64,000 nt of DNA from Sternotherus odoratus (lineage: Eukaryota; Chordata; Testudines; Kinosternidae). Location of the stretch: assembly GCA_032164245.1 (NCBI GenBank), contig JAVMKO010000003.1:5652651-5716650 (forward strand). The letters are read 5' to 3'. The notes below the pieces were generated by a model that worked only from the letters and a program-made list of their open reading frames with translations, did no database searches and was not told the origin of the DNA. How positions within the stretch are numbered: the first letter of the stretch is position 1; the number at the start of each line of letters is the position of its first letter. Shown here piece by piece: positions 13,801 to 28,800 of this stretch. A program made the translations under genes and the position numbers.

Positions 13801-16800
13801 GTGACTTAGCCATGGTCTACAATGGGGAGAAGAGGGGGAGGGGAAAAATCGATCTAAGATACGCAACTTCAGCTACGAGAATAGCATACTGAAATCGGCG
13901 TACTTAGATCAATTTACTGTGGCGTCTTCACAGCGATGAGTCGACTGCTGCCACTCCCCTGTCGACTCCGCTTGCGGTGGAGTACCGGAGTCAACCGGAA
14001 AGCGCTCGGGGAATCGATTTATCGCATCTAGACTATAATTGACCCCGATAGATCGATTGCTACCCACCAATCTGGTGGGTAGTGTAGACCTGACCTAAGA
14101 CAGGAAAGTGTATTCAGTAGGAATCTATAAAGGAAAATGATTCCTGGGTTACAAGGTACTCCGGATGTAATCCTATTCCCTGCTTGTATTCTTAATTTAT
14201 CTGCTGCCTCTTACCATTGCCACTGAGTGCCTTCATGATAACTTCCATTTGGGCATATTCATAGTTGAAGTTCATTTCACTGGACACTTCACTGGAATTG
14301 TCTCCATCTATATCTAGCTGCTCGACACTGTTGCTGCACCCCGTAGAGTTGTCTTGCTCTTCATCCTCATGCTCTACTTTCTTCTTCTTTTTTGGCAAAT
14401 TCAATCTTTAAAAAAAGAAGAGAGAGAAAGCAGTGTCTACCAAACTATTTTTATCCCCTGCCTCTGTTATAAAACTGTTGCTTTTAGAGGATTCTTAAAG
14501 TGAAGCTGAGACCACAACTCATAGATTTTCCTTTTAAAATATTGTGTGTATGAAGGTGGTTCCCCTCTCAGTAGAGTCAAAATAAAGGTTTCAAAGCACC
14601 CTAACCAGGATCACTGTATCAGACTAGAAGTGCAACAGCCCTTCTCTCCTTCAGATATAGCCATTTATACTGGATGGACACCAATCTATTCACAGATTCT
14701 AAAGCCAGAAGCGACCATTGTTATCCTCTAGACTGACATCCCTGTATAACACAGGTCAGAGAATTTACCCAAAATAATTCTGAGAGCATATCTTAAAAAA
14801 ATAAAATATCCATGTTACCCTTTCTCTGCTCTGATGAGCCCATTATTAAATATTTGTTCCCTATGTAAATATAGACTGTAATCAAGTTACTCCTTAACCT
14901 TGATCATTACCTGTTCATTCACTCTGGGACACCTGGCATTGGCCACTGTTGGTAGACAGGATACTGGGCTGGATGGACCTTTGGTCTGACCCAGTACAGC
15001 CATTCTTATGTTCTTGTCTTTCTTAATTAAACAGACTCAAGGAGCTCAGTCTATAACTATTTAAAGCATGTTTTTCTAATCCTTTAATTATTCTCATGGC
15101 TCTTCTCTGAACCTTCTCCAGAACTGGGCACAGTACTCCAGCAGCAATTGTACCAGTGTCATAGACAGAAGTAATATAATCTCTCTACTCCTACTCAAGA
15201 TTTCTCTGTTTACGTATCCAGGATCACATTAACTCTTTTGGCTACAGCGTCATACTGGGAGCCTATGTTCATCTGATAATCCACTGATTATCTACGGCCC
15301 TAGGCACCTCTAACAGCATTTAAAAACAGAGATGTAATTTACAACTCTATCAATTCCATCAACCCTCCCACACATTAACCAACAAACTGACTGGTGACAT
15401 TGAAAATATCCCCCTCCTCTTCCCCTCTCACAATCCTCTCCCTTTCCAAAAGGGAAGGAGAATAATTAGGTTTTACAGCATACCCTACAGGTCAAAAGAT
15501 TTGGGCCATTTCAGACCGAGGGTGAAGAGCGAGTTATAAAGATGAGAGGCTTTTCCCACAGAACACCTGCCAGCAATCATCACTTTTCTTGTTTTAAACA
15601 GAGGAAACTTCATTCTGAGGGTCTCCAATGACCAGAACTGCAGCAATATGCCACGGAGCATGGTGGTCTTTCAGGTAGGTACATCCACACTTGGGAAAAT
15701 ATAAGTCAAAGTCAATCACTTTAAACTTCATCCAGAAACCAAGAGGTAGACACTGCAGATCAGTGTAATAAGCTTACAATGAGACATACTATTTACCAAG
15801 GATGCTTCAGAATTCCACACCAACTTCAGCTTTCAGAAAAATGTAAACTGTAGCCCTAAATACAGTGCACTGTAGTAATCTAATCTGGAGGTTGTAAAGG
15901 TGCTAATGAAGATAGTATGGTCCACATCAAAAAGGGCCACAACCTCTTGGAAATACAAAAATTAAAATCACCCTCAGCACTTTACAACCAAGCCAAGTCT
16001 GTGCACAGCAGCCATGACACTGGTCATTCAAAAACATTCTCTAGCCAGCATTGCCTGTACAAACCGATAGACTGGTCCATCTGCATCTTGAGAGCTCGGG
16101 TAGAGACCCATAATTATTCTGTGTGCTCAAAGCTAAAGCAAAACTGACTCAAGCTCATAACTGGATTAAGACCTTTTATACCTGAAGAAGTGGTTGTTTC
16201 CCCACAGTATTCTGTCTCCATGGTGTAGCTGCGTAGGACCCACAACAGCAGAACCATTTACAAATGTTCTGTGAGAAGAAGAAGAAAAGCTAAGACAAAT
16301 ACATCCAGATAGATTTGTGGGGGATTTTGGGGGGTGGGAGAGAAATCGTTTGTTTCATTCTCTCAACTAGTTTTAGGGAGGAAAGCAGGTTTGAGGATTA
16401 CAAATTAATAAGCAAGCATGTCTCCTCTAGCTTGGCACTGTTTCACCAATTTCTGAACTGATTTAAACTCTCGTTTAAGCTCCATAATATTAAGTATTTC
16501 TTTTTTTAAACACAAACTATACTTTATTGAAAACAAATCTATCAGGCCTAAAAAAGTGTATTGCTTTGAATATAGCCTATTGGAAGCAAACACAGCTATT
16601 TTTAACATTGTTTAGAAATACAGGGTGAAAAAACATATACCATCTAAAGAAAATGATGGAGATCTTGGCTATACGTATGGTCTACTGGAGACATCATCCA
16701 GTGTTATGTTTCATACTGGTAAAAACTATACTTTTATACTGTTTATTTCTAAAATAGACCAAGTTCCTAGGCCTGCAAATACAGAAACTTGATAAAGTAC

Positions 16801-19800
16801 AGGAATTTCATGCCCATTATGTGTTCATCACCAAATTATATGGAACATTAAGCTTCTGTTAGAGACCCCAAAGGCGAATGGAATTTTGTGGTTTGTTGGA
16901 ATGTAGCATGTACTTTCCAAGTACTGTTACTTAATCAGATAACATAGCAAGTGCTTCAATAAAATTTCACACATGGACAGTGTTTATAGAAGATTAGTTT
17001 AAATCTTGACTCTCTGTTAAATTTAGACAAGTGCAAATACGTTAGCACATGTTTACTGAAACGATAATTGACTTCTGTATCATCATTAAGAAAAAAGACA
17101 CATATCCCGGATATTCTGTTTGAAATCTAATCCAAAAATACCTAGAACTGGAAGAGCAAGCATACTATATATTAGTAATGAGATGCAGTGACAGAGCTGT
17201 TCATGGGGAACACAGCAAGTTGATTATTAACACCTAAACAGAAGCCAAGTAGTATTTTATCTTGAGATAAAGTGAAAAAGCTTATTTAGCAATCATTTCC
17301 ATGCACTGTTCACCCTAATATATTTATTAAAAATAAAGTTATGGGAACTGACGCTACAATATTTTGTAACATTACCTAGTATTTTTCTGAGGTGTTAGCA
17401 TAACCTGTCCTTCTGAGGTTATTTCTATAATACAATGTTCAGGAAGAATTCCCATTCCACATAACTGGATATCTTGGGAGTCATCTGACCCTATTAACGT
17501 GTGCTCCTGTGGAATAATCAAATTCAGATGTTAGCAACAGGTAGCAGAAATTTCCTTCTGATTACTTTATAGTGCGTGCACACCTCACCCCCTTGCATCC
17601 TACCTTTTGGCTGTGCCCATTCCCTTAATTATTGAAGTTTTGAAAGCTACTTAGTAATCTTTGAAAAGGGGGAAGGAGACATTATAACTAGAAACACTCA
17701 GAGAAATGGAATTGAACTAACTTATTATCAATAATACATTTTAGTCTGAACTAAACCTTCACATCAAAAAGTGAAAAAGGCCCACACTTTGGAATCCTTT
17801 AGCAACTGAGAAGTGCTATGCTGAGCTACATCTACACTACACACCAGCAGCAGCGTGTAGCATACATGTAGCACATGCCACAGTGGAAAGTAAGCTGCAT
17901 CCACACAAAAGTGTGTAGCTACATGTGCCCAGGAAAGGCTCTGGCAGCAGAGAGGCAGACAGGAATAGATGAGCCTTTCCCTGCTGCCACCACCCTCCCC
18001 TCTCCCACCAGAGCTTTTTCCTGCTGCAGGGAAAGGCTTCAGCAACAGGGATCTGGGAGAGCCCTGCTCCACTGCAGGAAGTCTTCCCCTACTTACATAC
18101 GTACCTCACCCTTCAGGTGTTTCTTTAGTTGCCTAAGCCATGGGTCACCAGCTACTATGTAATTTATATCCTTGCTAGGGCAGCTACAGGGATGTGTACG
18201 CTACACTGCATGCTTCTTTTGGCAACAAGTAGACATACCTTCAGTGTAAAGTAGTGACAGTAACAGTGGTAAAAGGCTACAAAGAACTACTACTTAAGAA
18301 CAGATAATGGTAGCATACAGGTCACTTATAATATGCTGCGAGTGGCATTGGCACTAGTCTACATGTAGAATACCCAGAACAATTGGGCACAGCTTCTCTT
18401 TTACATCTTAGAATAGGACTCTCCATCAACCAAGGGGAGTTCTAGACAGTGCAACCCAGCTATTGCAGAGCTCAGATGGCTCAGCACAAAAGAGGTTGAA
18501 GATGACTGCTAGACTGACAAAAGGGAGCTGGCTCTGAGATTTGCTGGATCCAAACTCTGATCATCTTCAGGAAAAGCTGCAAGAACCTTCCTCTTTGAAA
18601 AAGCCTTTTTTCCACAAGAATGACGCAAAACTGAAACCCCATTCTACTCAGAAATCCGAAATCACCCAAAAAGAAAGTCTCAAACAAATCAATCCGAAAT
18701 AAAAACAACAACAAAAAAACCCTCAAACAAATCCTAGCCTAGGCTGAGATTTTTACCCCAAAATGGGTAAAAATTTGATTTTTAGTGACTATAATGAGAA
18801 GGAAAACACAGCTCTAAGATAGATGGTTCTGGTTCTATCTGAAAGGGAATTGCAAGAACACTGCGTATTATTTTTACTAGTTTCCCCGTCCTACACCACA
18901 TAACAATAAGTGCATTTTGCACATGGGCTGAGGTCATCCTTCTGAATGTGCTTTGTCATTAATGTATTCTTGTTATGTATTCATATTAAGCAATAAAGAA
19001 ATCCCCGCAGTCTCAATAGCTGTCAGAGTTGTGGTTGACTTAGCAGTATGAATCAGAATCCAGACACCTACGTATAAGATGCCTGGAAATGTTTTGACAG
19101 CTCTCCAAAAATCCTGAATCAGCTCATTTGTTGTTTACTAATGATTATAAGGGGAAGTGATGAATAAGGGTTTTTTCTTTTAATTCTTTGGTTAGCGGTT
19201 TGCTCTGTAATATACAATGACTGATCTAAAAAGAAGATAACATACATCTCCTAAGAAAGGCAGCACAAAACTACTTTTAGCCCAAATGCTAATCATGTGG
19301 CTGGCTCAAGATAAACTACTGTACTCCACTTCAGTGGGAAGAAAATCATTAAACAACAATATGAGAACTTTGGGACTTGAACTTAATATTAAGTTGCTGC
19401 TCGACTCTGAAAAGTGACTTAAAACTGCAGCATAGATTCCATTTGTAACTCTGCCTCCAGATCAAACCTAATCAATTTACAAACTAGCACAGGATCCCAG
19501 ATTTAAGATGGGTTTATTCTTTTGCACCCATCACCAAGAATATGGAATTCTACAGTCAGAAGTTGCATGTCAACAGAATGGATGAGCTGGTTTAGAACCC
19601 AGCTCTCCCCCCAGAGCCATATTGATTCTGCAGTGATAACAGAAGTAAAAACTCATTTTAGAAGTCAGTAGATATAACTGTGAACATACATGGAGAAGCA
19701 AATTGATTTAGTAAGATGCCCCCATTTTTGCATAATCACTTTTCTGAGTAAAGCTACACCAAAAGCTGTAAAGGCCAGATAACTTGTAAAAGGGAAAATT

Positions 19801-22800
19801 TCTAAGGATACAAATGCTGCTAAGACACATTTACCCTGCTTTCTGGTTCTCTGTAACAGTAAAGATAACTTGCAATTAAAAAAAAGCTGCATTTGTGCCA
19901 TTTTTGCTAATCACTGGACACTAAACAATGCCTCTGTAATCTGTTTCTCATAAGGAACTCTATACCCATATGCATTTTCAAAGGGTTAAATTATCCACTT
20001 AAACATGTTGAAACAAAGTGTTATTTCACCTTTAAGTAATAGACCAGAAGTTCATTGAGAGCAGGATCTGCATTCAAATTAACAAGGAAGCACTTGTTAT
20101 CCCCAACTTTGATTCCAGAAGACTGAAGAGATATGCCAAGACTTTCCAGTTGTTTCTGCCGCTCCTGTAAGAGAAAGCTCCAAAATATTAATGTTTAAGA
20201 TGTATAAGAAACAAATATATTAGAAGAATCAGAGAGGTAGCCGTGTTAGTCTGGAATAGCAGAGGTAACAAAGTCCTGTGGCACCTTAAAGACTAACTAT
20301 AAAGTTTTGAAGCATAAGCTTTCGTGGGCTAATACCCACAAATATATTACAGTACACATTACTACCTGCTAAGAAATCAAACCTATATAATAAGCAGAAA
20401 TTTATTAGATTAAACAAGGCATCCAGGAAACTAATTCTGATGGGCCTCTTGCCACTGCATGTTGGAACCCGATAGTCTCAGATGGTTACACTTTGCTAGT
20501 GAAAGACAAGTATAGTTATGAGAATCACATTGTAGATCTGCATGGGCTTCACTAAAGCCTCCTAGAAATAGTGGAACAGGAATACAAAGTCATCTCTTCA
20601 GCCTGTTTCCCATTCTTAGCTAGGAGGCAACAAATACAGCCAAATCCTTACCAAGTCAAACTCTGTTCCTCTTTGTCCCATAGAAACTGAACACCAAAAA
20701 AATTGAAATTCTATCTAAGTAATGCAGGAAAGATTTCCTGCTAAAAAAGAACAGTAGCATTTAAGATGGTATATTACTCTCATTAATTAACTTCTTAGAG
20801 TTCAACAACAAAGCAGTACTTTATTAAAAGCACACATCTTTTACAGGAAAATGTTAAAAGATTTTCTCCCAGTATTCCACTCTTCACCCAAACATTTTTG
20901 ACTTTGTAGTGGACAGATATCTTTCTATCTTGCCATTCTTTCCTAAAAGAAGGACCACAGTTTGGTTAATACCACCTACCGCAGAAATTAAACAGAGGGC
21001 TCCACTGAAAAGTGTAGTTGAAAGTCTCAAAATCTAAATGTAAAGCTTTTCAGCAGAACAAACTGAGGATCAGGTGAAGGTCCATCATTTAATAAAGCTG
21101 GGATTGCAAAGGAGAGAATTCCCCACCACCGCTCATACAAGCAATTCCCCAGAGTTGTCTCACAATGTTCATAAGAATGTAAGTACAGTCATACTAGGTC
21201 AGACCAAAGGTCCATCTAGCCCAGTATCCTGTCTTCTAACAAGGGCCAATGCCAAGTGCCCTAGGTGTTTGCAAATTGATTGCTTAATTATGTGCTCCTT
21301 TATCTTTCAGGGTACTGAAGTTAAGATGGCTGGCCTGTAACTCCCTGGTTTGTCCTTATTCCCCTTTTTATAGATGCACACTATATTTGCCCTTTTCCAG
21401 TCCACTGGAATCTCTCCAATCTTCCATGACTTCTCAAAGGTAACTGCTAATGTCTCATATCTCCTTAGTCAGCTTCTTGAATATTCTAGGACATACTACA
21501 TCAAAGAAGCTGGTGACTTGAAGACATCTAACTTTCTAAGTTATTGCTGTAACTTGTGCTTTCCCTCTTGCATGCTTCTAAAATTTTGGGAGTATGGCCA
21601 TTTATATAATTCCCCATAATGATTTGATAACTTTTTTCCCTCATCACCACAGCTTGCTGCTTTTCTTTTCAACACCATGCTTTTGTATCCGATATTGGGC
21701 ACTTTAAATATTTCCTTTCATCATGCCTCTGGGAAGGACAAAGTGGATTCTTGAAAGTTCTATTGTAATGAATCATCTGTTCTTGGAGGTGCATATTTCT
21801 GTTATTAATGCTTTGTGGTGTGGAAGAAATATTAAGGGTAGGTAAAGATGTAAAGTTTGTATTAAAAAACCCAATAAGTGAACACTTTTTTCTAATAAAA
21901 ATAGAGCCAAAGGGGGGGGGGGGGAAACTTACACCATTTTACAAAAGAATTCCAAAAATGAAAAACAAGTTTTTACCATCAGACAGCATTAGGGAAAAAA
22001 AAAAAACACCTTAAGACTTGACTATTTAAAAAACTGATGCAGTAAAAATGAAAGTATTCTTTAGAAAACCAAGATAGTTGGTAAAAGGTTTGATATAGAA
22101 GTGAAGTTTTGCACGTTTACATTTTCCCCCACTCTAGAAGTCAGGTTGGATATAAGCCACAAGACCAAAAATAAATCACTCCACTTGTCACAGAGTCACA
22201 ATTAAGCCTTTTAAACTTAGCATTGCACAAGCACTGTTTCTCATTCTTTCACTGCTAACAGTTCACTTTTTTTTCGAAACTATGATAAGTCTCGAAGATC
22301 TCAGCTCTGTAAACATGTCAAGAATTTAGGAGCAGAAAGAAAAAAAGATAACTAACATTTCGTTCAAGAGGTCTGAGGCCAACAAGCTAACCTCGTTTCT
22401 AATCATGTCACCTACAAAAGCACTTTTGTATCACAGGGTTATATTTTCTCACTATTTAATATGCTTTCAATAGGTTTTTCAGCCCAAGTGCTTACATCAA
22501 CATTTGTTTGGTAAAGATGGGAAGTGTCATGGTGAACTGCACAAACTTTCAACTTTATTGTTTGCTGTTATATGCTGAATGCTCTAAACATCAAGGATAA
22601 GGGTGGTATTGAGCATACAGGGGGATTTTGAAGTTACAAAAAGGGGGGGGGAAAGCAAGTTTAATTACTTTTTAAATATTCTGTATGCTCCTTAACTTTG
22701 TTTTTTATGTATTCAGCACATAACCCTGTATTTAATGCACTAACACTCCACCTTTAATCACAGTCAACATTTTCACTGTCTGAAAGGTATAAAATCCCTC

Positions 22801-25800
22801 TAATCCTCCCCATCCATGGATTTTTTTAAAGCAATCTCTCAATTTACATAGAATCTGAAGGTTTATTATTGTCCCCAGAGCAGTAATCTGTGACATAATC
22901 CAGGAAATAAGCAGAAGCCCTTTAAAAGGGCAATGAACTTGACCTACTTATCCATAAACGTGAAGTGCTATCCTACAACTATTATGAAGGGATAAACAAA
23001 GGAAGTAATAAGATTTTCTCCCTAACTGCCAAAATCAAAGAAAATGCAAACCTGTGCTATCTCCTCTGTTTTTCTTAATTTCTCTTCCCAGGTGACAGTC
23101 ATTTCCTGGATCAATTTCTCAGATTCCTCCAACCGATCCTTTAGTTCTGGTGATTTCATAGCCTGCAAATGAAAAAAACCCAAGACATTGAATTCCTTGA
23201 TATTAACACCTAGATTACCCCTATAGATTAGGCACATCAACTCGACAAGCCAATAAAGGAAATTTAACCCCCACCCTTACCACAGAAAGAATTAATCTCC
23301 CTCAACACATTTAACCAAATCACTGATCACCACCACTTCTCTCGCATACAGTTAGTTTTAAATACCCACCCTCAAAAGAGAGTTTTCTACCCTAATGTAA
23401 ATCAATTACAAGAAGTTCTTCCATTGCCATGAAGAGATCAACCATAGACTAAGCCCATTTTATTGCCATGTTCAATTCTGAAGCCTCACTGGTTGGTATC
23501 TAAAAGAATCAGAGAGATTGCCGAGATGCTGGGGTTGGCCTGTGTGACGGTGCTGTTCCTGGTGGGATCCAACTGAGAGTGTCAGATCAGGACAGATTGC
23601 TTCCAAAGGGGCAACTACAGCCCAAAGCTGGGGTTTCTTCACACTAAGGCAAACCAAACCAGCTAAACAGAAAAGACTTTGGTCTCACCCCACTGGCTAA
23701 CCACAAGTCACACAAGCAATTCCCTTAGACACTCCAGCTTCCCAGTATCACCACCAGCAGCCACCTGTCCTGGGGATCAATGGTTATGAAAACCAACACC
23801 CCAAATAAAGAAAACGGTTCTCCCCAATTCCAAAGAATCAGGCCCCAGACCCAGGTCAATATACCAATCAGATCTTACCACAAATCACACTGTTGCCAAT
23901 CCTTTAGAATCTAAAATCTAAAGGTTTATTACAAAAGGAAAAAGGTATAGGTGAGGGTTAAGAATGGTTAAAAGAAATCAATTACATGCAGTAATGGCAC
24001 ATCTCTTAGCACAGGCTTGCAGCAAAGGTAGAATAAACTGCAGGTTCAAATCAAAGTCTTTGGATGCATCCCATTTGGGGGATGGGTCAGTACCATTGTC
24101 CAGAGTTCCCAGAGTAGCAAAGTTCCATCCAAAGCTGGAAACAAGGCAGGCTGAAGTCTGGAGGTGAAAGACAAAATGGGGAATGTTCTTCCAGGCTTTA
24201 TAGACTTTTTCTTCTGGGCCAAGACCCTCCTCCTCCTTCTGCAGAGTCCGGTTGCAAGATGGAGGCTCACAGTCACAAGGTCCAATCACCAGACTTCTCC
24301 AGGATTCAGTTTCTGACCAGGCAGTGACATTCCTAGAGCAGCTTGGGTGTGGACAGGCATATACAAAATCCATTGTGTGGTTGATGTCCCTTAATGGGCC
24401 ATCAGGCAGCCCCAGCCTGTCTGAGCCTTCACAGGAGCCAAGCCTAAGCTTGAAGTACAGCTTGAAGCTTTAACTTTAGTTACAAAATAGATACACACAT
24501 ATGGAATAGATACATACATAAGACACCTGTTATGACCCCCTTCCCATAATATTTCGTGCACCCATTGATCTACACGGTACCAAACTATTTCAGTACCGTG
24601 ACAGCCTGCCATCGCTTTCTCAATGATTTGTCCCACGAAAGGGCAGTTGGGGTCGCAATAACTATTGGCACGGTCATTATTGCAGAGATTTATTTTTGCA
24701 TGGTCCGGGGTTTGACTCCTACGAGATCACTTTTCTCCACATGGATCACTCAGACAGTTGAAACACTCCTGTTTGTATTTTGCAAAGCTGGAGGTAATGT
24801 GATCCTAACAGAATGCTTAATACTGGAATTCTATCCTCTTGTCAATTCATCAATTTTGTTGGCCTTCATGACTTAGTCAGGGCCTTATGCTTACTCAAGG
24901 AGGCACGTGGAGAGATAATTTTCCCCATGAGATTGGTATGGGGCTGATGTTTCTGTATCATATATAATGTCCACCAGTACTAGTACTGGGGTATTCTTAT
25001 CTTTGATAGGAAATAGATTTGTTATAATAATTTATGCTTATTTGTGTATAATTTCCATTTCCAAAATGAAAATACTGTCAACCACGAGGTGTTCACACAA
25101 CATCCATCAGTGCAAGCATGGAAGATTTAGGTTAGATATTAGGAAAAGCTTTCTAACTATAAGGATAAGTAAGTGTTTTTCTTATTGGAGGTTTTTAAGA
25201 ACAGGTTAGACAAGCATCTGTCAGGGATGCTTCAGGTATACTTAGTCCTGCCTCAGCAGAGGAGTCTGGACTAGATGACTTCTCGAGGTCACTTCTGAGC
25301 CTTCATTTCTATGATTCTGTGAAACACAGCTCCTCATTGAACCAACTCCCTAACCCTATAACCATAGTTCCCTCTAGAAGAATCCAAGGTAAACACAGAG
25401 ACTTCGCTGCATGCCCTAACAAACTCCAAATCTCTCTGACCAAGAGCAGAAGCAAGAACTAGGGGTGTAGGTTCCTCCTCTGTACTGGAGTTTCTCCAGT
25501 CCCCAGATATACAAGTCTAGGGACTGTCAGCTGGAGCAGCTCAGAAATTCAATTGTCCACATAAAGACTGCAGAAAGGCTAACTTTTACATATCTAAATC
25601 ATAAGGAATTCATAACTCATAAACCAATAGCACGGATTGTATCCATGAAAGAATGAGAAGCCAGTGCAGTCTCTAGAACGAGTGCCTAATTCGAATAAAG
25701 TATTGATTAAGCAAAGGCAATGGGATCTAGTGAGAAAAGCACAAAATTGGAAATAAGTTATTTTCAAGTTCTAAATCTGCTTTGGTTATTTCATAAGATC

Positions 25801-28800
25801 TTAGACAAATCACTTGACATCTATCTGCTTCTCCATCAGCATGGAAATCAATGATGCCTACTACACAGGGAGGATTTTTTGGTTGCTGTTTGGATAGTGT
25901 ATGTGCATGAAATATATAGAATTAGCGCTAAGCATTATTAACCTTATTTTGACACCTACAATATTGCATATTTATAAGAACAAAATGCAAAGCTCTCAGA
26001 TACAAAGGACCAAAACCAGAATGTAGGAAATCAGGTGCATCCCCAGAGAGTCTGAATTAGTTGGTTGTTTAGTTTCCAAGATCAGCACAGAAATGTTGGT
26101 GGACTTAGTGTGGGCACAGTACCACATTTTGGAATTAGTTCCAGAAGAGTTAGGTTAACTCGACTCAATTAGTATAGATAAAATAAAAAGATCAAAAGAG
26201 AGGAATAAATCCTTATTTCTCCAGTAAAAAATGAAAGTGCCAGGTATTGTCCTGCTTACAGTTACTTGAGAGAGAAAGTGAGAGACACTGACACCAAAGG
26301 AAAAAATACACTGTAAGGTCTAAATTTTGAAGTGAACTTCAGAATGTAATTCCATGACTCTCCATATGTCCTGGCTCCCGGTCCAGCTCACCACTGAGTA
26401 AGGCGTTGTTCTGGGGATGGCTGTGCTCAGCCCTGGCACTAAACGTTTTGTTCATTTTTTTTTTTTTTTAGAAATATGTGTAAGCGATTATTTTATGAAG
26501 ATAAATAGGTCAAATACAATAAGCTGGAGGGGAAGAGAGGATACAAATAAAGCTTATGATCTTTACAGTACAGACTTTTAGCTACAAGCTGCATAGCATT
26601 TTTGTATTTTGTGTCAATTCCATTGAGATGATGGTGGGGGTAGGATTTAACACACAAGAAAGGAATGATCACTTGTATTACATTTTTTTAGAGAGCTGGC
26701 CGCCATTATTTGGGCACTAATCCCTTTCTATCAACAATCAGCTAGAAAAAAAAACATAAAACAAACACATAGCACTTCTCAGAGGCTCTCCAAGGATTTG
26801 AAATTTTGGGCAGTTGTGCATTTTTTGTTGGTGTTTGTTTTTGTTCTCAAAAGTTACTACTGATTTTGGGTGCCTGACTTGAGAAACCTTAATTTTCAGA
26901 GTGGGGCAATGCTCAGCAAGTTCACGTCTCAACTTAAACACCCCAAAACTGAAAATCACTAGTCACTTTTGAAAAGCTCAGCCATTGAGCCCATAACACT
27001 CTCTGATGTAAGTAGTATTATCCCAATTTTCCAGAATGAGAAACAGACACAGATTAAATAACTTGGCTGGGGCCATAATCACAGCAACTTCTTTGGCGGT
27101 TCTGGGAAGAGAACCCCAAACTACCCTAACTCCTAGCCTTGTTCTCTAACCATTAGATCATGCTCCTGCATGCTTCTATTCAGTTTGATTAATTAATTAT
27201 AAGTATCTTGTCTTCAGTACCTGAAATAGGGGATAAATTCAGAATAAATATTGTTAAACGTTTTTGAAAGTTGTAAGGTAAACAGAAGTCATGGGAATAT
27301 ATTTATATCTTGAAGAAAGTGTTGAAGAAAGTGTTGTAATTCTCCTGTATTCCTGGGTAGATCGGTAAAGTCCTTCCAATAGCAAGCACAGTCTTTCAAA
27401 TGTCTGTGTCCCTTGTTCTATCTGTATGTCTTCCTTCCTCCTTACTCTCTGCCTAAGCTCAGACAGTACAATGTGATCACTCAATGAAACGTTCCAAGGG
27501 ATGCTTGCCACTCACATTACCTCCCGCACTAGTCATCACTCAGCAACCTCATATGGATAAGAGGAAAAAAGCTGAGGTGAAGAAAGATGATGTGAATTTT
27601 CCCCATAGATACCATCTAGTATTGCCTTACTGATTTATCTTCAAGCTCAGAAAAAATAACCAAGTGTCTTCATAGGATTGCAGCAGCATGAAGAAGAACA
27701 CACAAAGGAGCCTTGTACCTCTGCTTTGGTGAGCTGTTCTCGGAGCTTCTCCACCTCCTCGCGGAGTTCTCGGATGATGCGGGCATTGGGGTCTTCATTC
27801 ACCACGGCATGGTTAACTATGTTCTTGGCCCGGTCTGCATACCTCAATGTGGAAAGGGTCTCATCGTAGTTATCTGATGCTGGGCTGACTGTTGCTACCA
27901 TTGCAGTCTTGCTGTTACCACCAAGGCTGTCCTGTAGGAGACCAAAGGAAAAAGACAAACAGTTTTTTTTGTTAATTTGTTTAAAAAAAAAAAAAAAAAG
28001 ACCACCAAATAATAAAGGAGCGGACTGATGATGAGAGAGCCTTTCACCCCAACCCCACCAGTTCAAATCCAGCCCATGCAGGTAGTAACTAAAAGCTGTT
28101 TGAATCTGAAGGCAATTTGATGGGGGATTGGTGGCCTTCTTAGGTCTTCTATTGGTACCTCTTTATATAATATCTGAGTGCCTCCTCCAGGAAAAGAAAC
28201 CACTTGTGAAGGTTCTCTTTCCTGTTGTCAAGAGCCTTCCTCACTGGTCCAGAGTTTCAGTGTTAAAGCAGATTGAAGCAAGTGAGGGAAGGAAGGAGAG
28301 AGATATTCCATCTTTCGGGTAGACTAAGTAAACCAATCTGATTGAGGGTTCTGAAAAGTCAGGCCTGTAATTGCTGACAGCATCGTTGTCCATCTAAACA
28401 GATTGGCTAAGGGCTGTATCATGGAGGCTAAACTACTTCCTTGTCCCTAAATGTAGTCCCTCCTGACCGAGGGTGAGGGAATGTTGCATTGTTGCTACCT
28501 ATGCTGTATTTGAGACAGAGGACTAATCATCAGACCTGTCAACTTCATCTCAGGGTATCAGTGGCCTCTACTTATCTGAGGGCATGGGGCTTTTATTGTT
28601 TTAGTGAGATCTGCCTACCATTCTATGTTCTCAAATAGTCTGGCAACTTTCACAAATACTGAGTGTAGATTTTTAAAAAGGTAATTCTAATGCATCTGGC
28701 AACCTCACATCAGTAATTGCATGCCTGGGATGATTGTCAGGGACTATTTAAGACAGAAACGTAGGACCTCACCCAATCTATGTATTTTGTAGGTTACATT

